Assembly (NCBI GenBank): GCA_030068075.1
Contig: CM057826.1
Location: 51,479,116-51,543,115, forward strand
Direction: 5' to 3'
Length of the DNA: 64,000 nucleotides
From: Paguma larvata
Lineage: Eukaryota; Chordata; Mammalia; Carnivora; Viverridae
Below the pieces are notes generated by a model. That model ran no database searches. It was not told where the DNA came from and saw only the letters and a list, made by a program, of their open reading frames with translations. This document shows, one piece after another, positions 1 through 11,400 of this stretch. The translations under genes were made by a program, and so were the position numbers. Each line of letters starts with the position of its first letter. Within the stretch, counting starts at the first letter, position 1.

Positions 1-226
1 ACTTATCAGAAGACATACGTATATGAATCTTTCCAGATGCATAGCTGTTTTTAAAATGTTAAGTTTGATGTTCTACCTTTAATGAACAATTATGAAAACA
101 TGTTCTAATCATGAATCAATTGACACATGTCTAAAATAATCTACAACCATACAAATGTTCTGATAAAGGAATAAGAAAAGAGCATATGATTTGAGGTGAG
201 GAAACATGAGTCCTGTCATTGATATA

Positions 227-640
227 CTTATTTGACAGATTTTATTGAACTGATAGTATGTGCCAATCATTCTTCTAGGTACTGGCATACAGCAGAAAGC
301 AAAGCAAAGTCTTTACCCCCATAGGGCTTACATTCTACTAAGGAAGAGAGACAAACAAATGAACACAGAGTAGAGAATTCCTTGCTATAAAGGAAAATGA
401 TGTAGACCCATGATAAAAATGTGAGAGGCAATAGAGAGAGATGGGACCATGTTGCAAAGTGGTCAGGGAAGGCCTCTTCAAGGAGAAAGTATTTGAACAG
501 ATGAATGAAAATGAGGAAGTAAACCACTTGAAGATTTTACACAAGAGTATTCTCAGAAGAGAGAACAGCAGACACCAATGTCCTAAAGAGCCACAAGCTT
601 GGCAGGTCTCAGGAACAGGAAAAAGCCATTGTGAATAGAC
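227..640 (-). mobile_element. L2 LINE 3' remnant, antisense
   Basis: The top strand reads as the reverse complement of the mammalian L2 3' end: a tgtgccaa..ttctaggtactgg block near 258, a gggcttacattcta block near 325, and ggtcagggaaggcctct near 460. It is heavily diverged. Open frames of 65-86 codons here are shadows of the repeat, not genes. Confidence 0.7.
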
Positions 641-1482
641 TAAATTAGCCGTGTAGAAGATGAGGTAGGCAGGAGAGCAACAGATAGGTGCATGATAAGG
701 GACAAGGTGTTACAGAGTATTCTGTTTGGTTGAATGCATGTGTCATCATCTGACTTAGGTGTTTAAGAGTTCCATGTACAAGCTGGATAGAGAACTAGTA
801 ATCTTTGGGGCAGGATAAACACGGAGGCCTAGGCTAGTAATTGTCTTCCAAGGGAGAGGCGATGGTACCCTTTTCTAGCACAAAAAACAAGTTCCTTAGC
901 CTATCGGGTCCCAGTTTCATCATCTACAGACTGACCTGTAACTGAGCTGTACTTACATGTAACTTCAATACTGTATTGAAAGTTAGACAGACTTGGAGGG
1001 CTGACCACAGAGTCTGTATCTGAAATCAACATCAGGTTCCAGTTCTACCCTAGGAAAAACTGAAGGGATATTTTTATAGAATGTATTTCATAAATATTTT
1101 ATACATTTTAGAAAAGGCTCCAAAGTATAAAGAACATGAAAAATCTACAGCAATTCCGATATATTAAAACGACGATCCCTAGAAGATGCCATGTTTCTAC
1201 TATGCAAATATCCTTTTGGAAAGGTGCTTTCTTACACAGAAGAAATATCCTTCTTTATAACCTTCTTTAATATCCTTCAAATCATTAAATATCCTTCAAA
1301 GACAGAAACTTTTGATATATTCATAAAACTCCCTGCCATTGCACATTTTACCTATTTCCATGTTTACATAATTATAAAACTGTGCTAAGACACACATGCT
1401 AGTCTGTAAATCTTTACATGAGTAGCTGGTTGTTTCCCTAGTGTAAAATACAAAAAAAATCTCTTAACAGCAAAACTCCTGA
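641..1482. other. No recognised element
   Basis: AT-rich single-copy-looking DNA. A short 65-codon frame at 1191-1388 has no recognisable domain and looks like chance. I see no splice-bounded exon, RNA gene or clear repeat. Confidence 0.6.
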
Positions 1483-1674
1483 GGGCACCTGGGTGGTTCA
1501 GTCGGTTAAGCGTCCACCTCTTGATTTCAGCTCAGGTCATGATCTCACAGTTCATGGGACTGAACCCCACTTTGGGATCTGCAATGACAGTGCACCCTGC
1601 ACTCTCCACCCCACCCCTGCTCTTTCTCTCTCTCTCTCAAAATAAATAAAATAAAATAAAATAAAATAAAAAGT
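1483..1674 (+). mobile_element. SINEC_Fc: tRNA-Lys CAN-SINE (SINEC_Fc type)
   Basis: It has the tRNA-derived head with the A-box-like gtggttcagtcgg, then a B-box region, a TC-rich linker and an (ATAAA)n tail. Imperfect flanking repeats (about 1472-1482 and 1675-1685, 9 of 11 matching) fit an old target-site duplication. Head substitutions point to a middle-aged copy. Confidence 0.9.
1645..1672 (+). repeat. (ATAAA)n microsatellite in SINE tail
   Basis: About five units of ATAAA form the tail of the SINE. Such tails often expand after insertion. Confidence 0.85.
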
Positions 1675-1689
1675 AAAATTTCTGAACCA

Positions 1690-2485
1690 ACACAAAATGT
1701 ATATAAAAATTTAATACATTTAACATATATTGCCATATCTCCTTCCACAAACTTATCCAATTTACTCTGTCCACAGTGCCCAACAAAATATTTTTGAGCC
1801 TTCTAGGGCTTTTTTGAGACCTCTCCAGCCCTTCCTATCACTAATTTTATAAGGTTTCTTATGTCCATTGCAGTTTCTATCTGTCTGTTCCTCTTAGGAG
1901 TGTCCTTGTTTCAGTCTTCTCTTCATCATCCAGATCTAAACCCATTTAGGTCTACACACTCAAAGGTATATTGTAGCATATACTGTTGATTATCTACATG
2001 TAGATATGTATGTCTATATGTAGTTATCTACATAACTGCCTTTCTCACCCTTCTCCCTGGCCAACAGTGATACGCTTCTGTATAGGTATCAGATTGCCAA
2101 CAAAGTACTTGAGGAAAGTCGGCTTCTTCTCTAAGCCTGGGGGAGAGGAATGAATATTTATTTTTCTAACCCATTGCTAGGGAAATAAATCATTAATTTT
2201 TTCTAATTCCACTGTCTTTGCCACTAAACAGGCATGTGAACTATGTCTAGTGAATAAAACATGAGAGGAAATATGGTAGGGGCCTCTGGAAGAGCAATCT
2301 ACCCTTCACAGATAAAAGGAAAGAAGTAGTTCCCTTGGTTGTTCTAGCCCCTGCCCTGTTTCCTGCTTTCAAGCAGAAATGTGATACATGGACATCTGGC
2401 AGCCATTGTGTAGCCATCATATAGTTATTAGTAAGTTTTTGATGATAAGTAAACAGCATGGTAAAGCAAAAGATAGGAAATACTT
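1690..2485. other. No recognised element
   Basis: Mixed-composition DNA without a recognised repeat or gene. A local run of related TACATGTAGATATGTATG-type words occurs around 1995-2030. Confidence 0.55.
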
Positions 2486-2488
2486 GGC

Positions 2489-2991
2489 TTCAAATTATGG
2501 AAAGAGCCCAAATGTCCAGTGACTGATGAATGGATAAAGAAGACATAGATAGATATAGATATAGATTCCAAAAAGACTGCAGTCTTGCCATTTGTAACAA
2601 CATGGATGAAGCTAGAGTGTATTATGCTAAGTGAAATAAGTTAGTCAGAGAAAAACAAATACCAGATGATTTCACTCATATGTGGAACTTAAGAAACAAA
2701 ACAGATGAACATGGGGGAAGGGAAGGAAATATAAAATAAGATAAAAACAGAGAGAGAGGAAAACCATAAGAGACTCTTAAATACGGAGAACAAACTGAGG
2801 ATTATTGGAGGGGTGGTGGGTAGGGGGATGGGCTAAATGGATGATGAGCATTAAGGAGGGCACTTGTCATGATGAGCACTGGGTGTCACATGTAAGTGAT
2901 GAGTCACTAAATTCTACTCCTGAAACCATTACTACACTATATGTTAAATAACTTGAATTTAAATAAAATTTTGGAAGAAAAAAAAAAGAAA
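2489..2991 (+). mobile_element. L1: L1 3' end, 5'-truncated
   Basis: It begins in the very end of ORF2 (aaattatggaaagagccc, then gatgaatggataaagaag) and runs through the carnivore L1 3' UTR (agtgaaataagttagtcag, ggaggggtggtgggtaggg, gatgagcactgggtgtc) to an A-rich tail at about 2977-2990. A diverged flanking repeat (about 2476-2490 versus the bases after the tail) may be the target-site duplication. No coding capacity remains. Confidence 0.9.
2545..2566 (+). repeat. Short AGATAT-rich microsatellite
   Basis: agatagatatagatatagat lies inside the L1 3' region at the place where other L1 copies carry a tata/aca-rich spacer. It is probably a small expansion of that spacer. Confidence 0.6.
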
Positions 2992-4791
2992 GTGCTCGAC
3001 TTTTTGATATTACTCAGATACTGAACAAATCTTAAAGGCCATTTGTGTTTACTAATTGGCAATTACTGAAGTTAGGCCCCTGCCCTCCCACAGAAAATGG
3101 GAGACAAGGGCCCTATCTTTTTTGATGGTTGCATTTCCAAGGGGTGGCTCCCAGGTCCTTATAAAAGACACTTCTGGGTTGTAAAACCAGGAGGATTCTA
3201 AGGGAAGATTTATATCTCAAAGGAGCAAAGAAAGTATTTATAGTCGCAAGTTTTCTAAAGTAAATACTCTGAAAAAGGGGGCCGATAATCAGGAAGAAAC
3301 CTGTTTGGTATTTCGCCAAGCTGAGGGGAACACTGAAGTATCTTGATGAATGAACAGGCTATTTCTCCTTCTGAGTTCTCCCAATCACTTCTCATTGTGA
3401 AAACCTGTCCTAAGGAATTAAGTGAGCCTCTCATGACCTTTCAGCAAATTCCCTTCTGCCCAAGTTGGCCAGAATCAGTTTTTGTTGTTTGCAACTGAAG
3501 TCCCTCTAATGAATCAAGGATTTCATTCTTATATTTCTTTTTTTAAAATAAGGATATGAAAATTACATTTTCCGTTGAGAGTAAAGTAGACCAGATATGG
3601 TAAGAAGACAGCCAGCGATCTGATTCTAGTTTCAATTTGGTCCACATATGTTCGAGGTCTGAGGCTCGTTTTTCTCAATCTGACAAATGAAAAGATTTGA
3701 GCAGATGGTCTCTGAGCTCCTTTTGAAATCTGATATTCCAAAACTAATAATTCTGACAAATGCATTTTTAATGGAAAATAAAAAGATCCCTTCTTTAACC
3801 CAAATTTTCATTAGCTAGAAAGAATAAAGATAACTATGCCAAAGGTGTCCACAGTTAAGCAGAAGCAAAATCACAAGCAGAATTTCAAACAGCAAGTTTT
3901 GATTAGAGGAGTTCAAAGCAGTCATAATTTACTTGCTCTTCAAAGAAGTTTTTTTAGCATAGACCTGCACAAATTGCCTATATAAAATGGTTGGCAGGTA
4001 CAAAGTAAAAGAGAAGAAATATACTGAGTAGACAAAGAGTTACCCTGGACACAGGGAATTCAGAAAGGAGAAACATGGCAAACTGAGTGCTATAGAGTAA
4101 GTTCATTTTTTTAGCAATGTAAGAGCAGCAATCCAGAACAACAAAATAAAACAGCAAGTCTCCCCACATGGGGCAGCTCAAGCTGTAGTCACCACAAAAG
4201 GAGGATAAATGGAATGTGTCACAGGGGATTAGGTGTTTAAGGGAGTAGAAAGTTCTTATAACAGCTGCTACTTGCGATGGATCTCAAGAATGTTTTTAAA
4301 CGGGTAAATAAGGTATTGAAATCCTTGCATTTGCAATCCTTTGGGGAAAGAAGTAGAGTAAGAGACAGGAGCTGAAATTGTCACTAGGAAATGTTGAACT
4401 TAATTTTAAATACATTTTTTATCTGAAATGTGATCCACGCTCATCTTGGAAAAATTGCAAAACAAAGATACAAAAAGAAAATTTAAAAAAAAAACACATA
4501 TTTCCACTATTTATCTAGACGCAACTCTACTTCTTGATGTTCCCTGGAATAAGAAGTCAGATATTCCAATAGAGGTATTCGTCTTTACATCATTAACCAC
4601 ATACCTGGAGGCACTATGTTCAAAATGGAGGGCTGGGGAAAGGTGAGCTGTTACCTTTTCGGTCTCCCTGCCTCTAACCATAAATAAAATTATGTAGATG
4701 TTACTTACAGAGCTTAGGAATGTCAATGGCTTAAACATAGCGTGCCCAAGCTACTAGGTTAGGCTACAGGGAAGCTATATACCTCTACTAG

Positions 4792-4809
4792 TAAACTAGT
4801 ACTAGTTTA
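4792..4809. repeat. 18-bp perfect palindrome
   Basis: taaactagtactagttta equals its own reverse complement and is embedded in a CTAGT-rich patch (4786-4818). A palindrome this size arises by chance in AT-rich DNA, and no function is implied. Confidence 0.8.
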
Positions 4810-5354
4810 GTAAAACTAGCTTTCCTATCAGCCTGGCATCCGTTCTTGGACAAAAGCTGCAGCTAGGATTCCATACACTAGGTTCCCCTAAAAAAGGAAT
4901 TATCAAGACACAATTCTCTGCATTAATCCTTTCATTTCTACTCTATGCAGTCAAGGTCCATGGGGAGTTATGGATATTTAAGTATGTTGTCTATTGTCAG
5001 CACCTACTACCTCTAAGTCCTAGCCACTCAAGTAAGTAAAAGTATTGTAGCACATAGCTCCACCTTTATCCTCTGGTTATCTGCATAGTACTTGAGGATC
5101 ATTCGGAAACCCTTGTGTGGCAGTGTTAGGCTCCTGGATGCAGGATAGGTCAAATCTCCATCCGAGAAATAGGGCAACAGAACACATTGAATAGCACAAA
5201 AGGATCTATCAAAGGGACTAATGGGGATTTCCATGGGGTGTTACAGTTTTACTCAAAAAAGCATTAGGCCTTTCATTTAAAGGCAGCTGCTATTCCTTGA
5301 GATAGTAGCAGAGCCAAACACACATATTTTAAAAGCACTACCAACCAATTCAAT

Positions 5355-5370
5355 ATTTACACGTGTAAAT
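5355..5370. repeat. 16-bp palindrome with CACGTG core
   Basis: atttacacgtgtaaat is a perfect palindrome whose centre is CACGTG, the canonical E-box hexamer bound by bHLH-Zip factors. The hexamer alone is not evidence of a regulatory site. Confidence 0.75.
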
Positions 5371-5504
5371 TCTTCTTAGGGGGTGGACGGTTCAAGCTGT
5401 GCAGCTAACACCAACTTATTTTTGCATTCCTTCAAACAGAACAAAAGAAACAAAACTCCTTACCCTTGATCATTCAAACCCTGACTAGATACATATATAT
5501 AGTA

Positions 5505-5548
5505 TCAATAATAAACATATACATATACATATACATAGTATCTATATA
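5505..5548. repeat. CATATA/AGTATCTATA low-complexity tract
   Basis: Repeats of catata around 5516-5535 are followed by atagtatctatatatagtatc. It is simple AT-rich sequence. Confidence 0.7.
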
Positions 5549-6465
5549 TAGTATCTAAAAATCACTTTAAAAAAACATTTGACAATGGTCAGGTCTTGAC
5601 CTCCCAAACTAAGAACCTAAGGAAGCACTATAAAGTATGTTTATTGGTTGTTAAGGGGCATTCTATCCTTTTAAAGGGATGTGCAAGATATTAGAACTTG
5701 TTATTTACTCTTACTGTATGTTCAAGAGATCTGTGCTGTAACTCGATGTTGGAAAACACGGCATTCAGAAGAGTGTCTGAGGTGGCTTTTCCGCAGATTC
5801 TTAGGAAAGGATTTTCTCTCTTATTTCTCAATCCATCATAAAAAGGAAAGAACCGTGAGGTACAGTATAGAAATAATAATTTTGAGGAATTTTTCAGAAA
5901 TTTCCAGAATCCAAAATATCTTTCTCAAAATTTTAATAAAGAAAGTTCTCCCCAAATCCTTGGAGTTAACCTCCATATGCCAGTCTTCTGTGATTTTGTA
6001 TAGTTGGTTAAAGTCTGAAAGAGATTTAAAAAAAAAAAGCCAACGTGAACAACAAATGACTGCTAATTGGTGATTAAGTTGTATTACCAAAGCTATCATG
6101 ACATTTTACCTCTGTGATGTGATATAGGATATAATTAGATTCATCCAAATAGATAAACCTATATTTCTCAATTGAAAATATAATCTGATACAACCCTCGA
6201 AAGAACAATATTGGATTATATGTCAAATGTTATCTCTATTTTAAAAAAGGAAAGGACTACCATGAAGTAAATGGTACCCTGCTCATTCTTATCCTAAGAA
6301 TTGAGTGTAATCTCCTTGCCATAGATTGTATAAACTGGTCACATCTATCTTTCGGTGTTCCTATCCTAGGACCATGCCTTCAAAACTTCAACTCTTCTGA
6401 CTTTGCACTCACTTTCTTCTACGTGAAGTGTTCTTCCTTCACTCGGTCTTCACAGGGTGACTCCT

Positions 6466-6686
6466 TTTATTTTTTTAATGTTTATTTATTTTTGAGAGAA
6501 AGAGACAGAGGATGAGTAGGGGATGGGCAAAGAAAAAGGGGGACACAGAAACTGAAGCAGGCTCCAGGCTCTGAGCTGTTAGCACAGAGCCCGATGTGGG
6601 GCTTGAACTCATGAACCGTGAGATCATGACCTGAGCCGAAGCCAGACACTTAACCAACTTAAGCAACTCAGCCACCTAGGCACCCC
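6466..6686 (-). mobile_element. SINEC_Fc: tRNA-Lys CAN-SINE, antisense
   Basis: It reads T-rich tail, ttatttatttttgagag, purine-rich linker, B-box complement near 6600, and ends in the head complement (agccacctaggcacccc). The shared actcct word on both sides (about 6460 and 6693) is a remnant target-site duplication. A small local duplication occurs in the head near 6650. Confidence 0.92.
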
Positions 6687-7130
6687 AGGATTACTCCTCC
6701 ATACAGAGTTACTTTCTTATTTCAGCTCAAATGTTAAACTTTTCAGAAAGGCGTTTTTACCTGAACAATCTAACCTCATATCCTAAGTAACTCTGTTTTT
6801 CACATTTCTTATTCCTATCTGAAAATCTAGCTTACTTGTTTATTATCTTTTTATCCCTAGAAGAATATACATTCTACGGAGGAATGGAAACTTATGGGGG
6901 ACAGGAAACTTATATATCATGTTTATTGTTAGATTCTTATTTTCTTTAAGAATGTCTAGAATATTTGTTAAGAAATGAGTGAATTAAGACTACAGTGGTT
7001 TTCCAAGGAGGAAAAAGTAAAGATTTTGTTTCTTCAGTACAGGTTATGTGCCAAATACGGTACTTGACATAACATGAACACTTTGTTAGAATAGGATACA
7101 AAATACAACCTAGCCAAATGCCGATCACTA
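6687..7130. other. No recognised element
   Basis: Ordinary AT-rich sequence between a SINE and a DNA transposon remnant. No gene or RNA seen. Confidence 0.55.
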
Positions 7131-7441
7131 CACAGGTGACACTTGAACAGCCCTGGAGTCAGACCTGCCAATGCTCCCCTCTCCTATGTAGTCAAATATC
7201 TGCATATAAGTTTTGACTCCCCCCAAACTTAACTAATAGCAATTGTTGCCTGGAAGCTTTACCAGTAACATAAACAACCAATTAACACATATTTGCATAT
7301 TATAGGCATTATAATAAAGTAAGCTAACAAAAGAAAATATTAAGAAAATGATGAGGAGAAAATACATTTATAGTACCATACTGTATATATAAAAAAAAAC
7401 ATCCACATGTAAGTGGGTCCCTGTTGTTTAAGGGTCAGCTG
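7131..7441. mobile_element. Nonautonomous Tc/mariner-type element
   Basis: The two ends form an imperfect inverted repeat (left gtgacacttgaacag, right ctgttgtttaagggtca), and TA lies just outside each end (7129-7130 and 7442-7443). The interior (ttttgactccccccaaactt, acataaacaaccaattaac, taataaagtaagcta) matches a mammal-wide Tigger-like nonautonomous family whose exact name I cannot fix. No transposase remains. Confidence 0.7.
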
Positions 7442-7443
7442 TA

Positions 7444-9220
7444 ATTAGAAAATGGTTAAAATAACTCCAGTGTCTTAAAGTGTTATTGCTCGCTATTCAC
7501 ATGGGTGAATAAAATTAAAGGCACATGTGGTACATTTTTACACATTTCAGTGGGGGCTGTATATGTCGTCGACGACTGGCTCTCAATATTCCATTTGGCG
7601 CTGCACTGAGTTATGCTCTAGCAGTTCTGTATTCGTCTATCTCTAATCAAATGCAACCAAGTCCATACCTTATCTGCCTCATGCCTCACTCATCCAAAGT
7701 TTCAATTTCTTGTTGGAATTCATCAGAGAAGATGTTCTATACTTCAGCATGGTTGTCAACTTCTCTTTATCATTAAGCTATTAATCTTATCTGGGGATGT
7801 GACCCTTGCTCATTCCTACAATAGCTATGACCCTCTTTTCATATTTGCTCCAATAATAAATCTGGAAGTCCCATCAAGCCTAGGAATGAATGCGCAAATA
7901 AATATTATTCCAGAGTTAATGGTTATCTTTTCAAACAATAATCTTCTCCTCCAACCTGCTAGGGAGCTCCTCTGAAAAATAATTAAAACGTTGATGAAAG
8001 ATTGACACCCAATCTGTCTCTTCCCTGACCTCTGCCCACGCTCACTACCCCTGAATTAAAGCAAGTCCATCCAAGTAAAAAGTAAATTGAATTTTAAAAG
8101 ATCCCAACACCTTCTCATCTGATGCACCACAAGGTTATTGCTAGTTTGTTTGGAATCTGGTTGCTTCATTATTGCTTTCAGCAGATTTAATATCAACTGC
8201 CTATTAGTTGTCAGTGTCAATGTCTTTAAAATCTCTTGACTGGATCCCTAATGAAAAGACATTAGATGATAAGGCAAGTGATTTCTCTACTTTCTTTTTG
8301 GTGTCTGACATCATTAATGTGATTAATGAGGTGACCAGGGAACCCAAATCACTTGACACCATTAGATTGCTAGTACGATAGCCAAAGCTCAGAGGTGGGG
8401 AAGGAATGGGAACAGGAGTCTTCTCTTATCTCTGTTATGGACTCTATCAAGGGGACGAATGACCTATCTGTGTGAACCTGATTGTGATAGTAAACATCTG
8501 ATAATAGCAAATGCTAAGAAAATCACAAACACGTGTTTATTTGCTTTCAAATTATTTGTAATAACTAACAAAGACTTGTTTTTACTATTAAAGCTTAAAA
8601 ATACATTCTAGATGTTCAAATAATGATTATAAAATAGAAAACAAATAGCAGGATCAGTGCCTTTTAAAAGGAGTAAAAGGAAGGTACACTCACCAACAGC
8701 AGTGATTGGCTCAAGTTAGTAAAAAAAGTCCACAGTAGTTCTTGGTTCAGACACAGCAAGATGTATCCTGTCCCTCCCGTCCCTTTCTTTCTTTCTTTCT
8801 CTCCCATTTTGCATCTGTCCCTCCTTTTCTCTGCTCTCATTTTCTTTGTTGTTTTCAAAATCCTTGGAAAGATAGATGCAGAGCCAGTGACCACTGAAAG
8901 AGAGAACCTCTTTTCTCTCAGTGTAGTAACTTCCCCAAATTGATACAAACACAGTTTGGGTCACTTGCTTAGTCATAGAGGATAGAACGAAATATATATT
9001 GATGTGTTCACATGAGTCCAGTCCCAGAGAAGGGGGAAGTAGTTCACTCCAATGTGAAACATACTCCTAAGAGCAGGAAACTACAATACCTTTTTACTCA
9101 TAAAAAGAAAAATAAAACCCGAGCATCCAAATAATAAAATATCTACCACAGAAGGAATAAGTAGTGTTTTTTAAAGAGGAACGGTGTTTGTGTTTAGTCA
9201 CACAAACTTTTTTCTGCAAA
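7444..9220. other. No recognised element
   Basis: No repeat or gene recognised. The frame at 7525-7776 (83 codons) contains no known domain. A small (CTTT)n patch lies at about 8784-8805. Overlapping frames on both strands at 8664-8976 come from purine/pyrimidine bias, not coding. Confidence 0.5.
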
Positions 9221-9224
9221 GCTA

Positions 9225-9660
9225 TGAACCGATATGCATTCTCATGTGTGGCTGGTTGGAGTATAAACTAGAATTTTCCTGGAGGGCAATTTGGAAACAT
9301 TTTAAATATGAATATATACCTTGATCAGGCAACTACCATTCTAGGAATTTGTGCTAAAGAAATAATAGTAAATCTTCACAAAAGTGTAACGAAAGTGATG
9401 TTTATCTCAATGTATGTAGGACATCAAAGAATTGGCAGCAATCCACATGTCCAAAAGGTAGGAGAGAAAATTAAAAACAGCATGGGAAGTAATATTTTTA
9501 AATTGATCTACTTACTTGTCTGTTATTTATTTATTTATATAATCTGAAAAGATACACACCCAGAGGCTAGAAGTGTTTGGCTCTGGGTGGTTGAAATGTG
9601 GATGATTTTTCTTGTTTTCTTCTTGCTAATCTCTGTTTACTAATTTGTCTCCAGTGAGTA
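9225..9660 (+). mobile_element. L1: Ancient L1M 3' fragment
   Basis: It resembles the end of an old mammalian L1: ctggagggcaatttgg (9281 on), ttctaggaatttgtgctaaag (end of ORF2), acatcaaagaattggcagc, then a 3' UTR-like ccagaggctagaag and ggctctgggtggttg. It is strongly diverged, and the 79-codon frame 9308-9547 is a remnant of the same L1 sequence. Confidence 0.65.
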
Positions 9661-10149
9661 TAAACTTGTATTAATTATGTAATGTTTGTATTCTGAGTTA
9701 GGGCAGCTTGAACGTGGATTCCTTAATTCACTCCAAATATCCTTTCTAAGTAATACCATATTTGGATGAGAGGCATGGGACGCAGGACATAGAACACTTC
9801 TAAGTTGTCTTAAGGGACCAAGAATCAACTAGAAACTATTCTCTTTTGTATCTGTCCTAAGCTAAGGAGCTAGACCCAGGGTCCTGGTCTTAACTATGTT
9901 TGAGACCTCTGGTGATAACTCAGGTTTCTCTGTAGTGAGGGAAATTAGCAAGCAGGTGCATAGACTCCTCTTCCAGAAAGACAATGCCTGTTTTCTTGCT
10001 GTATGTGGTCCTAATGATATGGATAACCTAGAAAGAATTACACAGAAGAGAAAAATGCCCCCAGTCCCTGAAGTGGGGAGAAGGCTGCCACTATAGTCCA
10101 ACTTCACATGATATTTTAAAACTAATTCTGTTACAATAATAATTCATAT
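9661..10149. other. No recognised element
   Basis: Between two L1M fragments. Overlapping frames on both strands at 9862-10107 lack any recognisable domain. Confidence 0.5.
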
Positions 10150-10894
10150 GCAAAATATAAAATAATTAAAACATTATAAGAAACTTTAGAAGAATATTTG
10201 TATAACCTTGCATTATACCAGATTCTCTTAAACAAGATAGAAAACCTAAAGGTCTCACCTATGTAATATTTCATTACATAAAAATTATAGATTTTTCATG
10301 CCAATCATATCATAAACAGAGTTAAAAGTGAAGAGAGAGACTAAGGGAAATATTTTCAACACTTGCCATATTAAGGGTTAATATCCCTTATATATAAAAA
10401 AATCTCTAGAAATAATTAGGGAAAAGAAAAGTAACTAAAGGGACAATGGACAAAGAGGATTCTAGTGGTTAATAAATATACAAGAATTATCTTAACTTCT
10501 TGGGGCTTAGGGGAATCTAAGCTAAAACAACGAGATGCCATTTTTTCCCTCATTTCATACAGAAATAATAATACATTGACAATACAGCGCTGATAAAGAA
10601 ACAGGGATATATAACCTCTGATATGTAATAATTAGTAATATGTAATAATGACCCCTTTTGGGAATTAATGAGGCAATAGCTGTTAAAACTGTAAACACCA
10701 CCTTTGACCCACTAATCTCAATTTGGAATCTACCCTATAGAAATAAAAATATTTGTGTTATATGAACAAGATGTCTATTGCAACAGTATTTTATTATGGC
10801 AAAATAAGAAAAAAGTAAAGGGCCACCAAAAGGGGAAATAGATAAACACAACACTTCTACTCTGTATAGGAATCCATTTCTATTCAGAAGAATA
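10150..10894 (+). mobile_element. L1: Ancient L1M ORF2-end fragment, part 1
   Basis: Diverged sense-strand L1 ORF2 sequence. Recognisable stretches are gaaatattttcaacacttgcc, then the ccttatatataaaaaaatctc region, gggacaatggacaaag, gatgccattttttc, and ctttgacccactaatctcaatttgg. Reading frames are destroyed. It continues after the MER5-like insertion at 10903-11077. Confidence 0.7.
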
Positions 10895-10902
10895 GGCTAG
10901 AC

Positions 10903-11077
10903 CAGTGGCTCTTAAAGTCTGGCCCTTGGACCAGCAGTCTCGGCATCACCTAGAAACTTGTTAGAAACGCATATTCTTTGGCCCCACCCCAGACCTACCA
11001 TATGGGAATCTCTGAGGATGGGACCTGGTAATGGGTCCTAACAAGCCATCCAGTTCTGATATGTGGTTCTGATATGT
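10903..11077. mobile_element. MER5A: MER5-like hAT (Charlie) element
   Basis: It starts cagtggctcttaaagtctgg, passes catcacctagaaacttgttag and the ggccccaccccagacctac block, and reaches taacaagccatccag, all typical of MER5A. 8-bp flanks (10895-10902 ggctagac, 11078-11085 ggttagat) match at 6 of 8, fitting a hAT duplication. The right end carries a 13-bp local duplication (ttctgatatgtgg). Confidence 0.8.
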
Positions 11078-11085
11078 GGTTAGAT

Positions 11086-11400
11086 CTATATCGATTGTCT
11101 TGAGAAATCTATTCATATTGTTAAATGAAAAAATTAAATTTCAGAGTAATATATTTAATGTAATTCATTTTTATAGAAACAAACATTAATAAAGCACACG
11201 TTTTTGACATGTACTCATGCTTTCATATAAGAAAGCAGAACTCGTAGAATGATACACTCACTGCCATTAACACTGATTAATGTGGAAAAAGAGAAGAGGG
11301 GTAAAAATAATCTCTCTCTTCATTCATCTCTGTTTCATTTTACACTGGAAACAATGAGCAAATATAACTTTCCTAATTTCAAAAAAAATACATTTAAATA
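11086..11400 (+). mobile_element. L1: Ancient L1M 3' UTR-like fragment, part 2
   Basis: It resumes L1M 3'-end sequence (tattgttaaatgaaaaaatt, then gtaattcatttttatagaaac, and ttcattttacactggaaac). Its position directly after the MER5 element fits a single L1M split by it. It is too diverged for a firm subfamily call. Confidence 0.5.

Larger units (their letters stand above)
2992..6460. other. Quiet AT-rich stretch, no gene seen
   Basis: About 3.5 kb without a repeat I can name. Chance frames of 60-130 codons occur. The longest is 5681-6073 (130 codons), lysine/isoleucine-rich, with no domain, no splice context and an overlapping antisense frame. Small palindromes at 4792-4809 and 5355-5370 and a CATATA-rich patch near 5510-5545 are the only structure noticed. 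Confidence 0.55.

Noticed and set aside
5681..6073. 130-codon open frame as a possible gene
   Set aside because: It has no recognisable domain and is rich in Ile/Lys/Leu as expected for AT-rich chance frames. It overlaps an antisense frame and lacks splice or promoter support.
7525..7776. 83-codon frame with a cysteine-rich start
   Set aside because: No known motif. Isolated frame in AT-rich DNA without exon boundaries or conservation evidence.
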